Assembly (NCBI RefSeq): GCF_013373865.1 | Contig: NC_050470.1 | Coordinates: 12,822,183 to 12,886,182 of the forward strand | Source of the DNA: Monomorium pharaonis | Taxonomy: Eukaryota > Arthropoda > Insecta > Hymenoptera > Formicidae | Length of the DNA stretch: 64,000 nucleotides | Direction of reading: 5' to 3' | Shown here: positions 1 through 8,062 of the stretch, piece after piece | Layout of the letters: the number at the start of each line of letters is the position of its first letter | Position numbering within the stretch: the first letter of the stretch is position 1 | Notes under the pieces: generated by a model | The model's input: only the letters and a program-made list of their open reading frames with translations | What the model was told of the DNA's origin: nothing | The model's database searches: none | Translations under genes and position numbers: made by a program

Positions 1-2
1 AG

Positions 3-788
3 CTAATGAATAACGCGGTTTTCGGAAAGACCATGGAAAATGTGCGCGATCGTGTGGACGTGCGTCTCGTGACGAGTAGGGATGGTAGACACGGAGCGGA
101 AGCGTTAATCGCTAAACCGAACTTCCACAGTAGAAGCATCTTCGCTGAGGATCTGATGGCCATTGAATTGCGTCGCTTAGAGGTGACGATGAACAAACCG
201 TTGTACGTTGGTATGACTATTTTAGAAATAGCAAAAACGCGCTTATACGAATTTCATTACAATTATATGTTGCCTTTGTATCGAGACAAGTGTAAAATCA
301 TGTACACGGATACGGACAGCTTGATATATTTCATCGAATGTTACGATGTGTACGAGGATATGAAACGTTTTATCGATCGATTCGACACGAGCAACTTTCC
401 GGAGAATAATCCGTACACCGTGCCGTTTGTGAATAAGAGTGTGCCGGGTTTGATGAAGGACGAGAATTGCGGCGCTATTATGACGGAATTTGTTGGTTTG
501 AGGGCGAAGATGTACGCCACGAGAGTTTTGGGGGGTAGGAACACGAAGAAAATTAAGAGTGTGAAGAAAAATGTGGTGGAGAGAACGATAACGTTCGATG
601 ATTTTACGCGATGCCTACGAAACGATATAGAAATGACGCGTCGTCAGTCGAGCGTGCGATCCAGGCTGCACGAGGTTTACACGTTCTCCGAAATGAAAAT
701 CGCTCTTAGTCCGTACGACGACAAACGGTATATCCCGCCCGAATCGACGGAAACTCTGCCGTGGGGACATTATAGGGTGTCTCAATAA
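3..788 (+). CDS. Protein-primed DNA polymerase B, C-terminal part (5' end outside window)
   Basis: Replicates the linear element from a protein primer, as in adenoviruses and Polintons. The frame is open from base 3, before the first in-window ATG at 6, so the real start lies upstream. The motif NNAVFGKT at the start corresponds to the family B fingers motif (K-x3-NS-x-YG type). TDTDS at about 305-319 is the palm motif C, with the metal-binding aspartates. The remainder is the thumb and C-terminal tail, ending in a TAA at 786-788. No stop or frameshift is visible in this part. The gene is convergent with the integrase gene across a short AT-rich spacer. Confidence 0.9.
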   Translation, partial: LMNNAVFGKTMENVRDRVDVRLVTSRDGRHGAEALIAKPNFHSRSIFAEDLMAIELRRLEVTMNKPLYVGMTILEIAKTRLYEFHYNYMLPLYRDKCKIMYTDTDSLIYFIECYDVYEDMKRFIDRFDTSNFPENNPYTVPFVNKSVPGLMKDENCGAIMTEFVGLRAKMYATRVLGGRNTKKIKSVKKNVVERTITFDDFTRCLRNDIEMTRRQSSVRSRLHEVYTFSEMKIALSPYDDKRYIPPESTETLPWGHYRVSQ

Positions 789-844
789 TAACACATACAT
801 GGTATTATGTATTTGAATATATATATTATGTAATATAAGAATAT

Positions 845-850
845 AATAAA
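845..850 (+). terminator. Polyadenylation signal of the polymerase gene
   Basis: An AATAAA hexamer lies 57 bases after the polymerase stop, in the AT-rich spacer between the convergent polymerase and integrase genes. Assigned from position and motif only. Confidence 0.55.
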
Positions 851-857
851 AACATTG

Positions 858-1788
858 TTACACCACGTCTGTTTTTTTAATCCACGAATTGTGCGATTTG
901 TCCATTCCTACCTAACCACTTCACAAAAACCTCGTCGTCTTTTTTGCGTAGAATCTTTTCAACTAGATAAACGTCGGGATTGGCGACTCGTTGTAACTCC
1001 TGCTCGTAGAATCCTCCGGCTATCGGTTCGCCACGATAATCCTTGAGAAGGTAGGTCACTGGATTCGTTTGTCGTACCTCGGCTACGCGAAATACCTCGG
1101 TGTTCCAATTCGGCGTATAACCTTTTTCAAAGATCGTTTTAAATTTGCTGACGCGCACGGGCTCGCCGATTTTGAATCTCGCCGGGGCGACGATCTTCGC
1201 GTGACTGTATACCGTGGACAGGAGCCTCTCGGCGACGCTCGGTGTCACGTTCGCTGGCTGCATGCCGATCGTTCGATGCCTTCGACGATTGTAGGACGAC
1301 ACTAGCTTCGGTAGCGCGTCGATCCACACGTAAGATCCGTTGAGTGTAAACATTTTCCACATGTCGTTCTTCAGCGTGCGATTAAATCTCTCGACTACGG
1401 ACGCTTTCATTACCGAATACGTCGAATAATGATTCACGCGATACTCGTCGAGAATATGACGCACATTAGCGTTGTAAAACTCCTTTCCCTCGTCCGTTTG
1501 TAAATTTTTCGGATGTCGCGCGTCTTCGCGAAATATCTTCGATAGCGCCGAGGCAACCTCCTTTCCGTTTTTGGTTTTGAGCGGCAACGTCCACGCGTAT
1601 TTGCTCAGAACGTCGATAACCGTCAAAATGTAATTATGTCCTTTGTTGTTTCGCGCGTAGGGGCGCATCTCCACCACGTCGGCCTGCCATAGATCGTCGT
1701 ATCCGCGTACCACTACTCGTCGTCGTGGAAAGTTTTTACGGGCCGGTGCGTGCAGTTCGTTCACGAGTCTTCGTTTCTCGGCGCTCAT
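858..1788 (-). CDS. Retroviral-type (c-)integrase with C-terminal chromodomain, frameshifted at the end
   Basis: Inserts the element into host DNA. The open frame runs 1788-877, 303 aa. The rve core shows D37 (QADVVEM), D99 (TDEGKEF) and E133 (VVERFNR), a DDE triad with about 33 residues between the last two. The C-terminus has a chromodomain-like start (YLVEKILRKK...VKWLG), a feature of Polinton integrases that may read histone marks. After WLG the frame runs into an unrelated tail, while the expected HNSW-type chromodomain end lies in the neighbouring frame, closing with a stop at 858-860. A one-base indel near 903-910 is the simplest reading. The ATG overlaps the stop of the upstream gene (ATGA, 1785-1788). 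Confidence 0.88.
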
Positions 1789-2621
1789 TGCAACAGATAC
1801 CGAAGGTGCTGCAGTTGTTTGTGTTTTGAATGTCTGTTGGCGATGTCGTGAATATCAACCTCCAACGCCGCAATCAAATCTCTCACAATGCTCCGTAAAC
1901 CGCGCAGGTTTTCTCCCTGCACGTTGGTCTCCGTTCTTAAATCCAACAGATCCTTCAGGCTACTGTCGATCGTCTCTCTCAAATTCCGTATAATCTGCGT
2001 TTCGTATTTCGCGTCGAGATCGTTTAACTTCTTTTCATACGTTGTCGGTAGGTCGTGCAATTCTTTTTCTAATTTTTCAACATTCTGCGAAAACGCATCT
2101 TTCGATTCTCGTATTTTATTTTCGTACTTTACATTGAGATCGTTTACCTTTACCTCGAGCGTTTCCTGCAATTTCTGCAACATATCCTCGTGTTCTTTCA
2201 CATTTTTATCGATCAATTCCTTTAATTTCCGTAACTCGTTTTGAAAGGTTTCCAAGCTTAATCTGTTAGAGATGATTTGAGCGAGGCTTCTGTCGAATAA
2301 ACTCTGTAGGTCCTGTATTTTTTTCCCGAGCGAGTCCAACGTCGAGCTATTATTCTCAGTGATTTCCTTTAATTCCTGTATGTCCTTGGCCGTTTTTCGT
2401 AGATTGAGATCGACGTAGCCCTTATTCGTCGCGTCTGCGATGTCAACGGGGAACTCTAATCGCTGTATCTTACGTTTGTTCGCGTCGTAATTATCCCCGT
2501 TCATACGCAACGCGTTATTGTGCACGTAGCGCCTCAAAGATTCGATCGACGAACGCGTAGCGATTATCTCGTTGTCGCGTTTCCCCGTCAGAGACATGCC
2601 GAATTTATTCACCGACGTCAT
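1785..2621 (-). CDS. Coiled-coil, fibre-like virion protein (putative attachment fibre)
   Basis: 278 aa. The first ~40 residues include a run rich in Ile/Arg. Residues ~40-75 carry a motif of the type Y-D-A...K-I-x-x-L-x-x-P-x-x-x-x-D-A-x-N-K-x-Y-V-D, which recurs in trimeric phage and viral tail-fibre proteins just before the stalk. From ~80 to ~230 the sequence is a near-continuous heptad coiled coil (Leu/Ile every 3-4 residues, rich in K/E/D). That layout fits a trimeric attachment fibre or stalk; this is an inference. The stop overlaps the integrase start by four bases, and the upstream gene ends 52 bases away, so one transcript could carry the block. No globular knob is obvious at the C-terminus. 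Confidence 0.7.
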   Translation of the reverse strand: MTSVNKFGMSLTGKRDNEIIATRSSIESLRRYVHNNALRMNGDNYDANKRKIQRLEFPVDIADATNKGYVDLNLRKTAKDIQELKEITENNSSTLDSLGKKIQDLQSLFDRSLAQIISNRLSLETFQNELRKLKELIDKNVKEHEDMLQKLQETLEVKVNDLNVKYENKIRESKDAFSQNVEKLEKELHDLPTTYEKKLNDLDAKYETQIIRNLRETIDSSLKDLLDLRTETNVQGENLRGLRSIVRDLIAALEVDIHDIANRHSKHKQLQHLRYLLQ

Positions 2622-2673
2622 CTCGTCGTCGCCGCCATCGCGTTCGCACTGTACTGTTACCGTGGCCGACGAT

Positions 2674-3704
2674 TCAATTTATAATTAGTCCCGCCTCGCG
2701 TAGCTCCTCGATTATCGACAGGATCTCGTTGTTGTGAGCGTTGTTGCCGGCGCGACGAGAAGCGTCGAGTAATCGAAGACGTTCGACCAATTCGTTAGGA
2801 TCGTCCCAGTGAACGTAATCGACTCGATTGTCTGTTACTCTCATGCCGGATGGAACGTCGAGTACGCCGGCACCCGTTCTCTTATTACCGCCGCGTATAA
2901 GCGGTCCGATAATCGCGGTGTACTTGTAGCCCTTGTTACCCATAATCGGCATACTCGCGCTACGACCGCGTCTATGAGCGTTCGTCGTTAGCAGTATACT
3001 CTTGTACGTTTGCAAATCGTTTTTCGTGTAGACGGCGTCATCGGGAATTCTCTTGAAGATCAATTCGTATAAGCCAGGCGTGCCAACGTATCTCGTATCG
3101 CCTATTATAATCGCGTCGTCTCCTCCCACGTCGAATGGTTTGTCACCGAGTTTAGTACCCTCCTCGGTGAAGTATACCCCGTATACGTAATCATTTTAGT
3201 TTTACTCTCTCCACTGAGAAGATCGCCCACATACCTTTGTCCCAACGGTCCCAATCGACTGTGCAGGGACTCGCGACCGTACGAGGTTTGCAGGGTATCT
3301 CTGATCGAGGTTTCGAGCGCGGAAGCTGGCGCGTCCTCCTCCTCCTCGCGCGGGTATAACGTCACCTTTCCTAACGGCGTGGAGGCGATCGTGGGCGAGG
3401 CCAATGTTCGTTTTCTCTTAGACACGGGTGATTTCTTCGTCGGGGCTACCTCCTCGAAGACGTCGTCGTCGTCGTAGACGTCACCCTCCTCGCGTTCCCT
3501 TTTACCGACAGTGTCGTTCGACGATTTGGCGGTGTGCTCGACTATACGCTTCAACGGTTCGACGATCAGTTTGAAGCGTTTCTCCAGCGAGATTTCCTCC
3601 TCCAGCTTTCCGGTTTTCAACGCCCGATGCTTCCTACGGATCGTCGCGCGCGTCTTGGCGATTTCCCGCGCCGTTCTCTCGCGTTCCTCGACGACGTTAC
3701 TCAT
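2674..3704 (-). pseudogene. Conserved Polinton protein (DUF8207-like), split by one frameshift
   Basis: Two overlapping frames form one gene. The first (3704-3105) has a charged N-terminal helix, an acidic patch and basic patches (KKSPVSKRKR), and reaches about 3195 before leaving the conserved frame. The second (from ~3198 to 2674) contains the conserved part: a VGGDD turn, then a DTRYVGTPGLYELI motif and a C-terminal helix. That motif resembles a family found in arthropod Maverick-related proteins that I recall as DUF8207; function unknown. The switch lies by an A-rich run (AAAACTAAAATG) near 3190-3200, so a true indel, an assembly error or slippage are all possible. The ATPase gene ends 13 bases upstream of its start. 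Confidence 0.72.
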
Positions 3705-3717
3705 CGCTCTGAACGTT

Positions 3718-4422
3718 TCACCATACCGCGTAGTCGTTAAATCCTCGTCTGTATCTACCGTTTCTCAACGCGCTGTCCTTGTCGATCACCACGAAACCGT
3801 ATCTTCGCTGCCAACACTTTCGACACAACGCGCAGAAATCCTCGTACGACATGTCGGTGTTCACGTGATCGTTGTACACGTGCCTCAGGTTGGTGTCGTC
3901 TTGTCTAAACCAAATCAAGAGGTTCGCGTTGTCCCGTATCAGGTGTTTCGGTATCTTGGCGTACGTCTGACAGAGATAAAAACAATCGACGTTCGAATGT
4001 CGACCCATGGAGAAGTACTCTCTGATAGTGTTCTGGTTGTCGCAGGCCACGTCATCGAACACGAATATCGAGTCGGGAAGCGCCTCCGTGCGCGGTACGA
4101 CGTCGTGATTCTCGCGAAACGCGTGATAACCGATCTCGTCCCACATTGGCTCGAATAGTCGCGCGAGATAACGATATTTCGGTTGTTGCAGAGATTTCGA
4201 ATAGACGTATACGTTCTCGAAGCGTAAACCGTGCGGGCTCTCCAGTAAACTTATCAATAGATTCGTCTTACCGCAGCTCGACGGACCGCAGATGATGCAA
4301 CGTATCGCGTCCGGTAACAGCGCACCGTGCCTCCGCGTCGTTCCTACGGTCGCGTTCGACCCAGCGGTTTTGCGATCGAGATCGAAAACTCTTATCGTCG
4401 GCGATTGTCGCACGAATTTCAT
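3718..4422 (-). CDS. FtsK/HerA-type genome-packaging ATPase (A32-like)
   Basis: Pumps viral DNA into the capsid using ATP, as in poxvirus A32 and Polinton packaging ATPases. 234 aa, open throughout. Walker A is GPSSCGKT at residues 46-53. Walker B is FVFDDV at 120-125, with D123/D124. A sensor-like stretch near LCQTYAKIPKHLIRDN follows, as usual in this family. Length is at the usual size for this family. The start at 4422 is the first ATG after the shared divergent promoter. First gene of the minus-strand block. Confidence 0.92.
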   Translation of the reverse strand: MKFVRQSPTIRVFDLDRKTAGSNATVGTTRRHGALLPDAIRCIICGPSSCGKTNLLISLLESPHGLRFENVYVYSKSLQQPKYRYLARLFEPMWDEIGYHAFRENHDVVPRTEALPDSIFVFDDVACDNQNTIREYFSMGRHSNVDCFYLCQTYAKIPKHLIRDNANLLIWFRQDDTNLRHVYNDHVNTDMSYEDFCALCRKCWQRRYGFVVIDKDSALRNGRYRRGFNDYAVW

Positions 4423-4501
4423 CTCTACGCGTATGCGCGCTTGCGCGCTAGTTCGCGCTATTTATACGCGATCGATTCTCTCCCTTCGCGCAGTCGTAAC
4501 G
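4423..4501. promoter_or_regulatory. Shared divergent promoter with a two-way TATA element
   Basis: This 79-bp spacer separates the divergent ATPase (minus) and small Cys protein (plus) start codons. TATTTATA on the plus strand at 4459-4466 reads TATAAATA on the minus strand, so one element can serve both directions. It lies 36 bases from one ATG and 37 from the other. A GCGCGC-rich inverted repeat sits at about 4434-4448. Transcription starts cannot be seen. Confidence 0.5.
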
Positions 4502-4801
4502 ATGTTTCTAATACTGTCGGACAAGCGTGACATTCTCGAGTGGTCCGCCGCGGAGCTATCGTTCATTCCGAAGACAATTCTGCTGCGATATTTCGACGAG
4601 TACATCGAGATACTGTGGGACAAATTGCCCGAACACCTAAGAGCCGATCCCGAGGTGCGGAGCTGCCGCAGATGTTTGGAGCATTATAATCAGCCTTGGC
4701 AAAGAACGCACATCGACGGCCCGGCACCGCAGATCAGACATTGCGCCGTATGCCAGCAGTCGTCGTCGACGCCATCCGAAGACGCGGCGGCGGATTGTTG
4801 A
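4502..4801 (+). CDS. Small Cys-rich protein, probable zinc binder, unknown role
   Basis: 99 aa from the ATG at 4502, the first one downstream of the shared TATA element. An upstream in-frame ATG at 4292 lies inside the ATPase coding region and is less likely. The N-terminal half is hydrophobic and acidic and predicted helical. The C-terminal half has CRRC, a following His, then CAVC, a possible zinc-binding set. The last 52 bases overlap the PLA2-domain gene in another frame. I do not recognise the family. It could be a late regulator or a minor virion part, but nothing in the sequence decides this. Confidence 0.6.
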   Translation: MFLILSDKRDILEWSAAELSFIPKTILLRYFDEYIEILWDKLPEHLRADPEVRSCRRCLEHYNQPWQRTHIDGPAPQIRHCAVCQQSSSTPSEDAAADC

Positions 4802-5415
4802 ACAGCGCGATAAACGCGCTTCCCTTCGAGTTGCACGTTCCCGGCTATCAATTCTGCGGACCCGGTACTCGTCTCGCTAAACGACTGCTACGCGGCGATA
4901 AAGGCGTAAATCCGCTGGACGCGGCGTGCCGCGAACACGATATAGCGTATTCGCGAAGTAACGATCTAGCGGAACGTCACGCGACCGATCGAATTCTCGC
5001 GGATAGGGCGCGAGAGCGTATCACGGCGAGGGACGCGGCCCTCGGCGAGAGAGCCGTAGCGACCGCCGTATGGGCGGCTATGAAAGCAAAGACAAAACTC
5101 GGAATGGGCCTGAAGAGAAGGACGACGAAGAAGAAGGTATCGAGGAAGAGGAGGAGAGTGCTACAGATAGCGAAACGCGGAGGCTTGTTACCGCTTCTAC
5201 CGGTACTAGGAGCACTTGGTTCCTTAATCGGTGGTGCGGCCGGCGTGGCGAAAGCCGTAAACGATCGGAAGGCCGCTCGTCGTCAATTGGAGGAGCTGCA
5301 ACGTCACAATCGCGCGATAGAGGGCCACGGATTGTATCTCGCGCCGTATAAGAAACGCGGAGGTGCGATATCGACCGGGCGGCGAAAGAGAGGAAAAAAA
5401 AAACGCTCCCGCTAG
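4750..5415 (+). CDS. Capsid-associated protein with parvovirus-type phospholipase A2 domain
   Basis: 221 aa from the ATG at 4750, chosen because the PLA2 core starts soon after. Residues 35-40 (FCGPGT) match the calcium-binding loop of secreted and parvoviral PLA2s. R-E-H-D-I-A-Y at 61-67 carries the catalytic His-Asp pair (H63, D64). A basic region (120-143) precedes a hydrophobic Gly/Ala/Leu segment (146-167) and a very basic C-terminus. In parvoviruses this domain breaches the endosomal membrane during entry; a similar role here is inferred. The hydrophobic-plus-basic tail recalls adenoviral core/minor capsid peptides. Starts inside the upstream gene and ends just after an A10 run. Confidence 0.85.
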   Translation: MPAVVVDAIRRRGGGLLNSAINALPFELHVPGYQFCGPGTRLAKRLLRGDKGVNPLDAACREHDIAYSRSNDLAERHATDRILADRARERITARDAALGERAVATAVWAAMKAKTKLGMGLKRRTTKKKVSRKRRRVLQIAKRGGLLPLLPVLGALGSLIGGAAGVAKAVNDRKAARRQLEELQRHNRAIEGHGLYLAPYKKRGGAISTGRRKRGKKKRSR

Positions 5416-5789
5416 TAGACTATTTACCCGTATCCGACGTCACGACGAGCGAGCAATTGGTGCGAGCGGCGAGACGCGCGCGAATTCCACATTTCAGAGG
5501 AGTGTTCACGCGCGACGATTTGCCGGCGAGAGTGCGACGCGCGGAGTGCGGTATTGTGAATCTCGACGACGCGGAAGGTCCGGGAACGCATTGGGTTGCT
5601 TACGCGAGGAGAGGAGGCAGAGCCGTTTATTTCGATAGTTTCGGAAATCTTCGACCTCCGCGAGAACTCGTGCGGTATCTCGGCGATAACGTCGACGTGA
5701 CGTATAATCCTCGGTCGTATCAGACGTACGATCAGAGCATTTGCGGTCAGTTGTGTTTGCGATTTCTTCGCGGTTTCGATTGGAATTAA
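5352..5789 (+). CDS. Adenain-like maturation cysteine protease, start codon unclear
   Basis: Cleaves capsid precursors in Polintons and adenoviruses. Visible catalytic set: His in GTHWVAY (about 5583-5603), Asp in YFDSFG (about 5628-5645), and Gln/Cys in DQSICGQLC (Cys codons at 5742 and 5754). The frame is open from 5352, after a TAA at 5349-5351, but contains no ATG before the conserved N-terminal region; protease-like residues (IPHFRGVF) start near 5490. The upstream PLA2 frame reaches this frame by a -1 shift at the A10 run (5393-5402). The start may be non-AUG, frameshift-derived, or lost to an indel. The gene ends at TAA 5787-5789. Confidence 0.85.
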   Translation, partial: ETRRCDIDRAAKERKKKTLPLVDYLPVSDVTTSEQLVRAARRARIPHFRGVFTRDDLPARVRRAECGIVNLDDAEGPGTHWVAYARRGGRAVYFDSFGNLRPPRELVRYLGDNVDVTYNPRSYQTYDQSICGQLCLRFLRGFDWN

Positions 5790-5800
5790 AATATATATAT
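5789..5800 (+). promoter_or_regulatory. TATA-like element before the penton-like gene
   Basis: A TATATATATA run lies about 23-33 bases before the ATG at 5823, in the only non-coding gap between the protease and penton-like genes. Could be a promoter or simply AT-rich spacer. Confidence 0.35.
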
Positions 5801-5822
5801 ATTTTTTTTTCGATCGATCGCG

Positions 5823-6579
5823 ATGTCGATGACGCTCACGTTCTCCGGCGTAAACAACGTTCTCGTTGCCGACTACTTTCCCGCTCTCGATCTCAGCGAC
5901 GGCGAGTACGAGTTGGGCCTCGCGAATTTTGAAAGTTACAACACGATACCGAACGTTCATTCGCAGAACAATACATTCTACTACGGCGACAACAACGACG
6001 TGATCGTTATTCCCGAGGGATCCTACGAGCTGAACGCCATCGAACGATATCTCAGGGCTGCGTTGCACGATGAGACGAGAGAGAATTGCGTCACGGATAA
6101 CGCCTATTGTGTGTACGACATCGATACCGATTACGATGCGAACAAAACGATCGTTCTTCGCGCCAACGAGAACACGATGAAAACCGAAATAAAGTGTCCG
6201 TATCGAATTGATTTCACCTCGCCGAATACTATTGGATCTCTGTTAGGTTTTTCCGCGCATCCTGGAACCGAATAAATGGCACGTGTCCGACAAACCGACG
6301 AATATTATGAGCGTCAACGTTATACGTGTGGAATGTAACGTCACCGCGAGAGCTTACAGCAACGACAAGCCGGTTCATACGATACACGAGTTCACCCCGA
6401 ACGTCCCTCCGGGATATAAAATATCGGAGACGCCTACGCATATCATTTACCTTCCGGTTGTCGCGCGGAGCGTTACGAATATTACGCTGCGAATGGTGGA
6501 TCAGGACGGTCGTCCCGTCGATTTTCGTGGAGAAGAGATAACGATCAGATTATACGTGAGAAAACGTAGACATGATTAA
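5823..6579 (+). pseudogene. Penton-like minor capsid protein, one frameshift
   Basis: The first frame (5823-6275) gives a beta-rich protein (LTFSGVNNVLVADYFPALDLSDGEYEL region) ending at a premature TAA. The second (in frame from about 6270 to 6579) continues with DKPTNIMSVNVIRVECN and ends REEITIRLYVRKR-like. Together they give about 250 aa, matching the penton or minor capsid protein seen between protease and major capsid genes in arthropod Polintons. The break falls near a T5 run at about 6249-6253; the next frame remains open upstream of the apparent ATG at 6283. The role as penton is inferred from order, size and beta-strand character. Confidence 0.68.
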
Positions 6580-6581
6580 AC

Positions 6582-6748
6582 ATGCTCGTTGTCGGTGAAT
6601 CGCGAGTGAAAAAAATATCGATTTGTTCGCGGCGAAGAGAGGGGGAGGAGGCGAGGTAACGCAACAGCGCGGAGGATTGAGCGCGGCGAACGTCACGTTT
6701 CTTCGCTCTTTGGGTTTTAGAGTGAGAAACACCGATCATGACGATTGA
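6582..6748 (+). pseudogene. Tiny conserved-looking ORF before the major capsid gene, frameshifted
   Basis: Starts with ATG at 6582 and reads about ten codons to an A7 run (6609-6615). The frame then shifts by one base, and a second frame (6617-6748) carries a Lys/Gly-rich stretch and a C-terminal motif LSAANVTFLRSLGFRV before TGA at 6746-6748. The stop overlaps the capsid ATG at 6738. The C-terminal motif (Leu-x3-N-x2-FL-x-SLGF) resembles short proteins I recall next to capsid genes in insect Polintons. Function unknown. It is too short to be found by ordinary ORF length limits. Confidence 0.45.
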
Positions 6749-7896
6749 CATACTCAACATCGGCGGTGAGCCGATTTTCGACGAACGTATCGTCAGGATC
6801 GAGACTCACACGTACAATCCGTACGTCAACGCGACGTTGGGATACAGCGACGAGATACGTATACCTATTCAGCAACAGGACTTGTACACTCTGCCGTGCG
6901 AGAGCTTTCTCTACTTCGAGGGGATATTTACGGACGATAAGCGTAAGTCGAGACTGGCGAGTAATTGCGTCGCTTTTATGTTCGATGAAATTCGTTACGA
7001 GTTAAACGGTGTGGAGATCGACAGAAGCAGAAACGTGGGAACAACCAGCACGCTCTAAAATTACGTAACTTTAACATCGAGGGATAGGGATGTACTACAG
7101 AACGCCGGATGGGGCAGACCGGTAGTCTCCGCGGACGGTTTTTTCAATTTCTCCGTTCCTTTGAAAATACTCCTGGGTTTTTGCGAGGATTATCAACGCA
7201 TAGTGATAAACGCGCGACACGAGCTTATCTAAATACGGGCGCGCAACGACAACAATTGCATCGTTGCGGAGGCTGATTCCATCGAGCCTAAAGTCGTTCT
7301 GTCTAAGGTTCAATGGCGAATGCCTCACGTGATGTTGAACGACGTTAACAAATTATCGCTGTTGCGAACGCTGGAGAGCGGACGATTTCTAAGCGTTGGA
7401 TTTCGTTCGTGGGACCTGTATGAATTTCCTCTATTGCAGAGCACTACTAAACACTCGTGGGCCGTCAAGAGCGGCGCAAGTGGAAAAACCGCGATACGTT
7501 ATCTTCGCTTTGCAGACGGAGAGAAGAAACATTCTTCCGAAAGACGCATCTGTATTCGATCATTGCAATCTCACTAATGTAAAACTGTACCTGAATTCGG
7601 ATTTTTATCCCTACGATGACATGAATTTAGATATGAAGCAATACAAAATTGCAGTACTGTACGATATGTTTGCGAAATTTCAAAAGGTATACTACGGACG
7701 CGACGTTGACGAGGCCTATCTAAATGTAGTAGATTTCATGAATTACGGTCCATTCGTGGTGATCGATTGTTCTCGTCAGAACGAGGCGATAAAGAGCGCC
7801 ACTTTAGACGTTCGTATAGAATTCGAATGCAAGGAAAACGTTCCAGCTAACACAACAGCGTACTGTCTGATTATTCACGATCGCATCATCGAGTAA
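6738..7896 (+). pseudogene. Major capsid protein (double jelly-roll), two stops and one frameshift
   Basis: Forms the icosahedral shell. The frame from 6738 holds the N-terminal jelly roll (NIGGEPIFDERIVRIET). It is cut by TAA at 7056-7058 and again by TAA at 7230-7232, both followed by in-frame conserved sequence. The frame changes at about 7440-7480, after which the C-terminal part (DHCNLTNVKLYLNSDFYPYDD onward) runs to TAA at 7894-7896. Total is about 386 codons. The pattern matches insect proteins labelled double jelly roll-like. The two stops are base changes rather than homopolymer indels, so this copy cannot make a normal capsid. Confidence 0.82.
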
Positions 7897-8008
7897 AGCC
7901 CTCTGACTAATATCCTGCGGAAAATTGTGTAACGTATAGTTGCCGAGAATACGTATTGCGTAATAGTAACGAGGCAAGAGGGGAAGAATAAAATGGTGTG
8001 AGGTGCGG

Positions 8009-8016
8009 TATATAAG
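8009..8016 (+). promoter_or_regulatory. TATA box upstream of the last Polinton gene
   Basis: TATATAAG lies 47 bases before the ATG at 8063 in the short gap after the capsid gene. This supports 8063 rather than the upstream in-frame ATG at 8003, which precedes the TATA box. Confidence 0.5.
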
Positions 8017-8062
8017 ATCTCGCCCTCGGGGGAACCATGTACAAATAATCGGTATTCGCACG

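Noticed and set aside
3511..4158. 215-aa plus-strand frame across the ATPase region
   Set aside because: Shadow of the minus-strand ATPase and DUF8207-like genes, which show real motifs.
5424..6068. 214-aa minus-strand frame
   Set aside because: Lies antisense to the protease and penton-like genes and has no motif of its own.
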